64,000 nucleotides of DNA from UBA1926 sp002337215 (lineage in GTDB: Bacteria > Planctomycetota > Phycisphaerae > Phycisphaerales > UBA1924): assembly GCA_963973795.1 (NCBI GenBank), contig CAXBAF010000013.1:1-64000 (forward strand), in the 5' to 3' direction. Positions 27,865 through 39,800 of this stretch are shown in pieces. A model generated the notes under the pieces. The model ran no database searches. It worked only from the letters and a program-made list of their open reading frames with translations, and had not been told where the DNA came from. The position numbers and the translations under genes are program-made. The stretch's first letter is position 1, and the number at the start of each line of letters is the position of its first letter.

Positions 27865-30800
27865 ATGGATCGCCGCTCTACTCGTTCCTCTTCGACTCGT
27901 TCGTTCTCGTCGCGTGCGCTGGTGGCCGCGGCCGTCGTGTCGTCGGCGGGGTTGCCGATGTCCGCGTTCGCGCAGGCCGGCGCCGGGTCGACGGTGCCTT
28001 CGGCCGCGGGTGTCGGGGACGTGCGCGCCGAGGACGCCCGGCTTCGGTTTACGTTCAATGGCGCGCCGTTCGGGCAGGTGCTGGATTTCTTCGCGCGTGA
28101 AACCGGGCTGCCGGTGATCCGCGAGGCGGACGTGCCCGGCGGGACGATGACCTTTATCTCCGCGGCGGACTACTCGGTCGCCGAGGCGATCGAGATCCTG
28201 AACCTGAACCTCGCGCTGCACGGTCGGCTGCTCGTCCGGCGGGACAACTTTTTGTACTTCCGGACGCTGGCAGATGCGGCGCGGAAGCCGGGACGGGTCT
28301 TCGACGCGTCAGAGTTGCGCGACGCTGATCCCTCGGAGTATCTGACCATCACGATGCCGCTGAGCAACAGCAACGCGGATCGTGTCGTCGAGCAGATCAA
28401 GCCCTTGATCAAGGAGCCGGGACTGGCGACGGCGGTGCAGCCGCAGAACATGGTGATTCTTGTTGAGACCGCGGCGCAGTGTGCGCGGATCCGGGATCTC
28501 GTCAAGAACATCGATTCTGTGAAGCCGGTCGATTCGCAGTACAAGATCTTCACGCTCAAGTACGCGAAGGCATCGCAGGCCGTGGAGTCGCTCAAGGGGC
28601 TGGTCGGCCAGCGGATCCTCAAGCAGATCATCGAGAAGGACGGGAAAGTCCGGCAGGTCGAGGAGATCGACGTCGCGGGGCTGAGCCTGCAGGCGGACGA
28701 GCGACTGAACGCGATCATCGCGGTGGGCTCGGCGGTTCGTCTGCAGACGGTCGAGGAACTGATCGCGCTGATCGACGCGCCCGAGGGCGGGCTGAGCGGC
28801 GGGGAGGCGGAGCTCTCGACGTTCCAGATGCGGTCGGTGACGCCCGAGCAGGCGAAGAGTCAGCTCGACGCGTTGTTCCGCGGGTTGCCCGAGGGCCGGA
28901 AGCCGACGCTGATCCCGCTCGACGCGGTGGGCAAGCTTGTGGTGGTCGCGGAGCGGGGCCTGCTGCTGCAGGCGACGGCGTTGCTCGGCGAGTTGGACCC
29001 GCCCGCGGCGGGCGAGGCGCCGATGAGCGCTCAGACGACGGCGCGGGTGATCCCGCTCGAGCACGCGAGCGCGGGGTCGGTCGAGTCGATCGCGCGGCGG
29101 ATGCTGTCGCCCCGGCAACTGCAGATGCTGCGGTTCACGCCGACACCGAACGGGGAGGGGCTGCTCGTGAGCGGGCCGCCCGCGGATGTCGAGACTTTCG
29201 CGGAACTGGTCGAGGGCGTGGATGTGCGCCCCGAGGTGAAGCGTGAGGTCCGGCAGGTGACGGTGCCGGGGTCCGGGGATGTGCGCACGGTCGTGAACAA
29301 GGCGAAGGAACTCGACGGGCTCGGCGACGGGTCGGACGAGGACCCGGTGCGGGTGATCGTCGAGGCGGATTCGCGGACGGCGACGCTGGTCGGGTCGCTC
29401 AAAGCGATCCAGAGGTTCGAGGGTCGACTGCGCGACGCGGCGGGCTCGGTGACGGTCGCCACGACCAAGCGGACCTACACCCCCGAGGTGCTGCGTCCCA
29501 GTGACCTCGCGCAGCGGTTGCCTCGGTTGGCGAGGCCCATGCTCGCGCCCGAGGACGGGTCGGCGTACGTCGCGCCGTCGTTCGAGGCGATCGACGAGCT
29601 CGACACGCTCGTGATCCGTGCGGAGCCGAGCCAGTTCGCGGTGATCGATCAGCTGATCGCGCAGCTCGATGTTGAGACGACGACCGGGCAGCAGCTGCGG
29701 GTGATCCCTGTCCGGGGGAACGACCCGGAGGGCTTGCTCTCGAGGGCGGTCTACTTGATGTCGCAGCGCGTCGCGACGATGGATGAGAAGGACGCGGCGG
29801 CGTCGCCCATCTCGACCGAATACGACGAGCTGAGCGGCAACGTGATCGCGCGGGGAACACCCGAGGCGCTGCGGCTGCTCGACGAGAGCCTGCGGCAGGC
29901 GCAGCAGCTGACCCCCCCGGCGCGGACGACGCGGATCGTGGACGTGCGCAATGTCGAGGCGAAGTCGATCGTCGTGCCCCTGATGGAGCTGCTGGAGTCG
30001 GCGGATCCGGTGGACCCGTCGCGGGCGATTCCCGACCCGGCGGTGAAGACGATCGAGCGGACGAATTCGCTGCTGGTGACGGCCGAGGACGCGCAGCATC
30101 GGATGATCGTGGATTTCGTGCGCCGGCTGGACACCGTCGAGCAGGGCGAACTGCCCCCGCTGAAGCTGCTGCAGGTGCGGACGGCGGACGTGAACGCGGT
30201 GGCGTCGATGCTGACCCAGCAGTACAACAGCCGTCCGCCGGCGGAACGGACGGCGAAGCCCGTGCAGGTGCGTGCCGACGCGGCGACGGGGACGCTGATC
30301 GTGAGCGCGCACGAGACGCTGTTCCCGGAGATCAAGGCGTTCGTCGAGGAGTTGAATATCGAGCGGGCGGACGGTCCTGCTCGGGAGACGTTCCTGTTCC
30401 CGTTGAAAGTCGCGCAGGCGACGGACGTCGCGAGTGCGATGAACCAGTTGTATCCAGAACCCCCGATGCCGCGGGATCGGCGCGGCAACGAGATGCCCTG
30501 GTTGCAGAAGACCAAGGAAGTCTCGGTGTCGGCGGACGCGTCGAGCAACAGCCTGATCATCGACGCGCCGGCGGAGCGGCGGGAGAGCCTGGAGACGCTG
30601 GCCGAGACGCTGGACCGGGTGGAGGTGCCGCCGGTCGCGCAGCTGCGGACCTACCGGATCGAGCGGGCAGATCTTCGCGCGGTCGCGAGCATGCTGACGG
30701 GGCTGGCGCGTCGCGGGACGCTTTCGGGCCCGGCTCAATCGGGCAAGCAAAAGGTCGATGTCGTGGTCGAGGTCGAGCCCAAGAGCAACACGCTGATCGT

Positions 30801-33800
30801 GGCGGGCGATGAGGTGACGTTCGAGAAGGTCGAGCAGATCCTCGCGGACCTGACGGCTGTCCCGGTGGAGCGCGGGCTGCGGATCGTCCCGATCGCCAAC
30901 GCGGACGCGGCGGCGGTGCGCGAGCGGTCGCTGGCGATCTACGACGCGCAGGTCGAGCAGATCCCCGGGGCGGGGTCCGTGGATATCACGGTGGATGAAT
31001 CGACGAACTCGCTGGAGGTCGTTGCGGACACCGAGGCGATGGATCGGTACATGGACATCATCGACGAGCTTCAGCGTCAGATCGGTCCGGCCCGCGAGGT
31101 CCGGCTGATCGAGCTCCGGCTCGCGAAGGCGGGGGACGTGATCGCGTTCCTCGAGGAGATGACGAGCGCGAGCGAGACGCTGCGGATCGACGGAGGCCCG
31201 GCGCCGGTGTTCGAGGCGATCGAGTCGAACAACTCGATCATGGTGGCGGCGCAGCCCGCGCAATTCCGGATCATCGAGTCGCTGATCCGGTCGCTGGATA
31301 ATCAGCAGTCGGCGGAGCGGCCGCCCCTGCGGATCATCCGTCTGCGCTCGACGGACGCGGGGAACATCGCGACGATCCTTCAGCGGAACTACCAGAGCCG
31401 TCCCGCTGAGGACCGGCAACTCAAGCCTGTGGATATCCAGGCGGACGCTGCGACAAACTCGCTGATCGTGAGCGCCCACCCCGAGGTGCTCCCGGAGATC
31501 GAGCAGATCATCAGCGAACTCAACGACGCGCAGGCGTTCGACAGCGAGGGGCGGGAGATCCGGATCTTCCCGCTCAAGGTCGCGCGGGCGGAGGAACTCG
31601 CCAAGACGATCGACGCGATGTACCCCGAGCCCCCGATGCCGTACGACAACCGGGGTCGGCCTCTGCCGCACCTGCGGGGCAAGAAGGAAGTGAGCGTCCG
31701 TGCGGACCCGGTGACGAACTCGCTGATCGTCGATGCGCCGGCGCAGCGGCTGAGCGGGTTCGAGCAGATCGTGCAATCGCTCGACAAGCTGAAGGTGGAC
31801 GAGGGCGTCGAGCTGCGGACCTACAAGGTCGAGCGGGCGGACCTCAACGCGGTGGCGACGACGCTGCGTCAGCTCGGCAGCGGCGGCGCACTGGGCGCGA
31901 CGGGGAACACGCCGGTGACGGTTTCGACCGAGCCGGGGAGCCGGACGGTGATCGTGTCGGGTCCGCAGACGATCTTCGCGCAGGTCGAGAAGGTGATCTC
32001 GGAAATCGACGGGGACGTCGATCGTCCCGCGACGTCGCTGCGGATGTACCCGCTCAAGTTTGCGAAGGCCGACCGGCTGGAGCCGCTGATGGAGCGCTTG
32101 CTGGTCGCGCGGCTGCGGGAGTCGGACGAAGCGCCGGCGCGGCTCGTTGACGAGTTGCTCGAGGTCGCGAGCGACGCGGCGAGCAACACGCTGATCATCT
32201 CGGGGCCCGACGAAGTGCAGGAAATCGCGGCGCAGCTGATTGAGGCGCTCGATACCGAGGCGGCGACGGTGGGGCGGGCGACGGTGCGGATCGTCCCGCT
32301 GACGTTCGCGTCGGCGAGCGAGGTCGCCCAGACGCTCAATGGGGCGGTTCCGAACATGGAACTCCCGGCGGGCGGTCCCGTGTCGGTGCTCGCGGCGATC
32401 GGGAGCAACGCGCTGCTGTTGACCGGTGCGGGGGCGGACCTTGCCAAAGTCGAGGAACTGATCGAGCCGCTCGACAAGCAGCCGTTCGACCCTGAGAAGC
32501 CCGCGGTCGAGACTTTCACGCTGACGCACGCGGACGCGAGCGAGATCGCGCGGACGGTCGAGAGCCTGCTGCTGGATCAGCAGCAGATGGACCCGCGTTT
32601 GCTCGCGTACAGGCTGCGATACAGCCGGGGGCAGTATGTCGCGCCGCCCAAGATCCGCGTCGAGGCGGAGCGGCGGACGAACGCGTTGATCGTGAGCGGG
32701 CCTGCCGAGACAATCGCGCTGGCGAAGTCCATGATCGAGCGTCTGGACCAGCCCGCGGAATCGTCGGACCGGACGGTGTTGACGTTCACGCCCGCGAAGG
32801 CGGACCCCGCGGTGCTCGCGCAGACGGTCTCGAAGATCGTGCGCGAGACCTTCGACGTGGAGCGGCGTCCGCTCGAGATCACGGCTGAGCCCTCGTCGGG
32901 GGCGGTGCTGGTGATCGGGCCGGAGACGCAGGCGAACGAGGCGGTCAGGCTGCTGGCCGAGTTCGACGATCGGTCGGCGTCGATGCCGCTTGTGGAGATG
33001 CGGTCGTTCGCGCTCGAGCACGCGGAAGCGCGGGCGGTGTCGCGGACGGTGCAGCAGATGCTCGCGGACACGAGCCGCTGGCCGGAGGATCTGCGGAGGG
33101 CCGAGCGGGCGGGGCTGAACATCCCGCGTCCGACGATCCAGGCGGACGAGGGCACGAACCGCCTGCTGGTGAGCGTTCCCGGCACGTTGATGGCGATGGC
33201 GAGCGATCTGATCGAGACGCTGGACCAGCCTCGCGGGGACGCGGCGGTCGAGGTCCGTGTCTTCCGGCTGACGAAGGGGGACGCGTCGAGCGCGGCGGCG
33301 GCGCTGCGCGAAACCCTGGGCGCAGGGATCTCGGCCGGAGAGCCCGAGCCTCGCATCAGCGCCGAGACCAACAGTAATTCGGTGGTGGTCGCCGCGTCGA
33401 GCGAGCGGTTGGTGAGGGCTGGAGAACTGATCGAGGCGATGGATGAGATCGCGGCCGAGCCCAGCGAGATCGGGGTCCGGACGATCTTCCTGCGGTTCGC
33501 GAGCGCGGAGACGGTGGCACCAATCGTTGAGCGGGTTCTGACGAGCGAGAGCGATGGCGGTCAGATGGATTACTGGCTGCAGTACAACATCCGGATGGCG
33601 CGGGCTCGGTCGGGGCAGACCGATGAGGAGCCGACGGTGCGTGTCGCGGCGGAGCGTCGTCTGAACGCGATCGTGGTGAGCGGGCCGACGCCTGTGCTCA
33701 CGCTCGCCGAGGAGGTCGTGACAGGCCTTGATGTCGATCCCGATGATCGGCCGGGGGGCGACGGGCCCGGCGGGGGCCGGATCGTCAAGGTCATCACGCT

Positions 33801-36800
33801 GACGAACGCGGACGCGGGCGATCTGGCGGACAGTCTCGAGGCGGTGCTTTCCGATGACGGGACGGGGGGCACGCCCCCGACGATGCGGGTCGATGCGTCG
33901 TCGAACTCGCTGATCGTCAGCGCATCTCCCGGCCAGCTCGCGCTGATCGAGGGGCTCGCCACCCAACTCGATTCGGCGACGATGACGAGTTCGCGGCAGA
34001 TGCGGACCGTTCGGCTGGACCGGTCCCGGTCCGATGCCAGAACCATCGCGAGAACGCTGCAGCGAATCCTGCGTGAACAGGGCGGCATCAAGGTCGAGGT
34101 GATCGACGCGGCGGACCTGCTCGAGAAGACCGATGAGAAGGCGGACAAGACGCGCGGCGAGGACTCGTCCCGGCTGGATGACGGGATCGGCCTTCCCTCG
34201 GGGGCCGGCGGTGGCTTCTTCGGTCGCATCCGACACGCGGTCGTCGTGAGCGGATTCGCGGCGATGCAGGACGGCGCGGCGCAGCCCGAGACCGACACAT
34301 CGAACCCGAATGGCTCGGGCCAGGATTCCGAGACCGGCGGCGTGACGATCGCCGTAGACCCGGAGACGAACTCGCTGGTGTTCATCGGGTCGGAGCGACT
34401 GACGGGTCGTCTCACAGAGCTCGCTCGCGAGCTTGAGCGGCAGGCGCCGGCCGAGCCGCTGGGTGTCCGCGTCGTCAAGCTCCCCGACTCTGCCGACGCT
34501 CGATCGGTCTCGAATCTGATCAATCAGACGGTCCGCCAGGTCGGGCGTGCCAGCGACAACAACCCTTCGGGTTTCACGGGGCGGGTCGCGGTGAGTCCCG
34601 ATCCTGACGCCGGCGCGGTGATCGTGTGGGCGAACGATACCGACTTCGAGACGGTCTCTTCGCTGATCTCGGGCGTCTCCCGGCTCGATCGATCCGCGGA
34701 GTTGACGATCAAGGTGTACCCGCTCGTCAACACCAACGGCCGCGGCGCGGCACGGTCCGTCCAAGAACTTTTCAGCCCAAATCCCCGAGGCCGGCAGGCG
34801 CAGCGCGTGCGTGAGCTGATGCTGACGGTCGAGGGTCCCGACGGCTCGACGCTGGAGGGGACCTTCGACCCCGAGCAGATCAGCGTCACGAGCGATCCTT
34901 CGGGAACGGCGCTGATCGTGAGCGCCCCACGTTCGGCGATCCGCGTGATCGACCGTTTCGTCGGCCTGCTCGATCAGAGCCCGATGACCGACCGGATGGA
35001 GGTCCGGCGGTACGCCCTGGAGAACGCGGACGCCCAGGATCTGGCGCGGACGATCCAGCGGACGATGGACGCGACGCGGCAGGGGCGGGCGGCCGGCGAT
35101 ACGCCGCGGGCGGTGGCGGTTGCCGACGATCGGACCAACAGCCTGCTGGTGACGGCGTCGGCTGATCAGCACGACGAGATCGAGCGTCTGGTCTCCGGGA
35201 GCGACGTGAGCCTCGAGCTCGCGGATCTCGCGACGGCGATCATCCCCCTCGAGCACACGACGCCGCGCGCGGTGCAGCGGATCGTCGAGCAGGTCATCAT
35301 CGGTCGCGACCCGGCGAGGCAGGACTCGGTGCAGATCAGCGCCGAGGATTCGACAAACATGCTCGTCGTCAAGGCGGACGAGCCGACGCTCGCGGAGGTC
35401 CGGGAGCTGGTCGCGCAGATCGACATCAGCGAATCGGGGTCGTACCCGGTCCGCTCGATCAAGCTCGAGCGGGCGGACGCGGCGGAGGTCGCGGCGGGTC
35501 TGCAGCGGTTCTTCCAGCAGCGGGGGAGCCGGTCGGGCGACGCGGCGATCTTCGGTGATCGCGGCAGCGGGACGATCGTGATCGCCGCGAGCGACGAGGA
35601 CTACGAGCAGATCGAGAGCCTTGTCGATCAGTTCGATGCGCCGGCCGCGGACCGGACGCTGAGCTTCCGCATCATCCCGCTCGAGCACGCGAGCGTGACC
35701 GACATCGCCGACACGGTCCAGTCGATCGCGTTCGAGCTGCAGTGGGAGCGGATGTACGGGCGGAACAGCCAGAACGCGATCGATGCGCGGGTCCTCGTCG
35801 AGACCAACCGACGGACGAACTCCGTGCTCGTCTTCGGCGAGGGCGAGATCCTCGACACGATCGAGAACGTCATCACCCAGCTCGACCAGCCGACCTCGGA
35901 TGCGGGAACGAAGATCGTCAAGGCGGTCTATGTCGAGCGGGGCGATCTCAACGCGATCGCGCGGCTGATCGAGGATGTCACGGCGACACCCGGCTGGATG
36001 TTCTGGCGCGGGCCCGATCCCGAGCAGGTGCAGACCGAGGTGGACCGCGAGCGCCGGCTCGTGCTGCTGATCGGCGATAAGCCGCGGGTCGAGCAGGCCG
36101 AGGACTACATCGCCCAGATCGACGCGGCGGACGGGGGAGAGGGGCAGGTCGTCGAATCGATCCGGCTCCGGTACGCGGAAGCGGAGCGAGCGGCGAACAG
36201 CCTTTCGCGGTTCTTCCGTGATCGCGCTCGATCGCTCCAGCAGCGGACGGACCGCGTCGCGATCATCGGCTCCCGCGAGGGCAATCTGCTGATCGTGAGC
36301 GGGCCCCCTGAGGAGATGCCGGTGCTGCGGGACCTCGTCGCCCAGATCGACCAGCCCGAGATGGGCGAGGACCGGCGCATCGAGGTGTACACGCTCGCAA
36401 ACAGCGATGTGCGCGAGGCGGCGAACACGCTCCGGGCGATGTTCCCGAGACGCGGCCCGGTCGAGGAGCAGGTCATCGTGACGCCCCAGCCGAGCCGGGG
36501 GGCGCTGATCGTGAGCGCGCCCGATCGCGAACTGCTCCGGATCGAGACGCTGCTCAACGAGATCGACAGCGTCGCCGACGACGCGGCGTCGAGCATCGTG
36601 ACGGTGCCGCTCGCGTTCGCCCGCGCGGCAGACGTGGCCGACAGTCTCCGTCTCGCGCTCCCCGCGAGCCTGAGCGTCAAGATCACGCCCGACGAACGCA
36701 GTAATTCGCTGCTGCTGACCGGGTCGGACGACGCGATCGCCCAGGTCGTCAAGCAGGTCGAAAGGCTCGACAACGCGACGGTGCAGTCGCCTGTCGAGTT

Positions 36801-39800
36801 CCGGCGGTTCGAGCTTGACCACGCCGAAGCGTTCGACATCACGCTGATCCTGCGGAACATGCTGCGGGATCGCCCCAGGCCGGGCGGGACGCCCCCCGCG
36901 AACATCGACTACAGCCTCAACACGAACATCCTGAGCGTGACGGCCTCGCCCGACGAGATCAGTTTCATCGAGGAGATGATCGAGCAGCTGGACGTCCCGG
37001 CGCCGACAACCAGGCGGACCGAGTTCGTGAATCTTGAGTACGCGAGGGCCGACGCGGTCCGCGAGGCGCTCAGCGTGTTCTACGGCAAGGACGCGCAGGA
37101 GGCCCGGGGCGAGGTGGAGCGGAACGTGACGATCGTCGCCGACCAGACCGCCAACTCGCTGCTGATCACGGGCGACGAATCGGTGTTCGAGGACATCCGC
37201 GCACTGCTCGGAAAGCTCGACACCCCCGAGTACGACACCTCGCGTCAGTTGGTCGTGATCCCGCTCGTGCACGCGGACGCGGCGAGCGTCGCGCGGGCGC
37301 TCAACGAGGGCTTCCAGGCCCCGCTCGAGCAGGAGATCCGCCGGGACCAGGCGCGGACCGAGCGGAACAATCAGCGGAACGCCCGATCGGGCGAGCGCGA
37401 CGAACCCGTGGGCACGACGGTGCTCGTGAGCGCCGAGGAAACGCCCAGCGTGAGCGCCGAGCCCGTGTCCAACGCGTTGATTGTGTTCGCGAGCCGGCGC
37501 GAGCTCGAGCGGATCCGTGCGATCGTCGAGCAGCTCGATACCCCCGAGTTCCAGAGACTCCCCAACGCCCGGCTCATCCCGGTGGGCGCAACGACGCGCC
37601 CGAGCCGGCTCGCCGAGCGTGTGCGACAGGTTTTTCTGCAGGTCACGGGCCGGGAGCGGTCGTCGCGGGTGGTCGTGGTTGGGGATGACGATTCGGGCGT
37701 GTTGATCGTTCGGGCCGACGACGACGCATTCGGCGAGATCGAATCGCTCGCCGAGGCGCTGATGCTCGCGGGCGAGGACGCCGTCGCGACGCCCCGCGTG
37801 ATCCGGCTGGGCCGGCTCCCCGCGTCACGGCTGCGGGGCATGATCGCCAACATCTTCAACCCGATGGCGCAGCGCCGGGGGGAGACGCTCACGATCGAGG
37901 TCGATCGCGATTCCAACGCCCTGGTCGTCGCCGCGAGCGAGGAGATGCACGCGCGGATCGAAACCCTCATCCGCGAGCTGGACGGGCCGGTCGGGAGCGA
38001 CAACGACGCGGATTCCGACAACGACGAGATCCCGACGCCGGGCGTGGGACAGGGCGTGCGCGTGTTCGAGCTTGAGCACACGAGCCCGGAGTCGATGGCC
38101 CGCCTGCTCGGCCAGCTCGGCCTGACCGGGCCGCAGAACGCCGACCGTCCGGGCATCGTGGGCGAGCCGATCCGGGTCGTGCCCATGCGCACGAAGCGGG
38201 CGGTGGCGGTGCTCGCGAGCCCGATCGATCTGCAGTCGGTTGCGACGCTGATCGGGCAGCTCGACACGATCGATCTGGCGGACGCGCAGACGCTCGCGAT
38301 CGTGCCCCTGGAACTCGCCGAGTCGGGCACGGTGGTGCGGCTGCTTGAGAACCTGCTGCGTCCCGATTCGGGCGACGGGATGACCGAGCCCGCGTCGGCG
38401 CTCGCCGAGCAGGTCCGCCGGCTGAAGATGGCGGACGGCGTGTTCGAGAAGAGCGGGGTGGACATCGATCTTTCGGTGCCGATCAAGCTCATCGCCGACG
38501 GGTCGTCCAACTCGGTCCTGATCGCCTCGACGCCCGGCAACGTGCGCGCGATGGAAGAAGTCATTGAGCTGTTCGACAGGCTCCCGGTCGGCGACGCGGT
38601 GGTCGTGCGGATCTTCCCGCTCGAGAACGCGTCGGCGGCGCGCGTGCGGCAGATCGTCGAGGACCTGTTCCGCCGGGGCGAGGCGCTCAGCCGCCTCCCC
38701 GGAACAAGCCGGCAGGCGTCGCCCACGACGACGACCGGGCAGGCCCTGCGCGGTGAGATCGCGGCGACTATTGACGAGCGCACCAACGCGCTGATCGTCG
38801 CGGGGCGCGAGGAGGCGGTCGCGCTGATCGAGGTGCTGGTCGATGATCTCGATAGCGACGACGCGGAACGCGGCTGGATCGAAACGGCGATCCTGCCGCT
38901 CGAGTACGCCGACGCGGTAACACTCGCCGACAAGCTCGACGAGGTGCTCGTCCGCGGCCTGGGGCGGACGCCTGATGCCATCGGTCTGCAGCAGCAGATC
39001 GGTCGGCTGCGGCTCGTTGTCGAGCACAACGGTGGGGACGGTTCGACGTCCTACCCGAGCGATCTGTTCGCGCCGATGTCCGGGCTGGTGATCACGCCCG
39101 AGGAGTCGCTGAACGCGTTGATCGTGGTGGGGACGCCGACGAACATCGAGCTCGTGTCGATGCTCGCCGATCAGTTGGATGTCGAGCTCGCGAGTGCCGG
39201 CAACGCGGTGCGGGTGATCCCGTTGGAGTACGCGGCGGCCGACCGGGTCGAGGGTGTGCTGCGTGAGGTCTTCGAGGGTCGTGACGATCTGGCGAGCGCA
39301 CGCCCCGAGGACCGACTGATCATCACCGTCGACGCTCGCACGAACGCGCTCATCGTGTCGACGAGCCCCCGAAGTTTCGCGGTCGTCGAGAAGCTGATCG
39401 AGACGCTCGATCGGGATGAGGCCCGGTTCGCCGTGGGGCTCCATGTTGTTCCGGTCCCGGGGGCCGACGTGTCGGACCTCGCCCCGAAGATCCGCCGCTT
39501 GATGAATGAGCGTTTGAACGCTCAGCAGCGTCGGGGCGGCGTCGAGAGCCCGCTCGATGTCTTCAGCATCGAACCCGTGCCCGCGGACGATCTGCTGATC
39601 GTCGCGGCGAGCGATGAGAACCTCGAACTCGTCAAGGAACTGATCGCGGCGTTGACCTCGGACGGCGACGGGTTCGCCGAGGCCGAACGCGTCGAGCTGA
39701 TCCCGATCGAGTCTGCCGGTGGCGCGTCGGAACTCGCCGAGGCGATCGACGAGCTGTATGTCCGCCGGGAGAACGAGAAGCGGGGGCGTCGGTCGGTGAG

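Noticed and set aside
28309..37272. A 2,987-codon open frame on the minus strand opposite the giant secretin gene
   Set aside because: It is a composition artefact of GC-rich codon use in a repetitive gene. Its translation is Arg/His/Asp-rich, without domains, and the plus-strand protein has clear secretin modules throughout.
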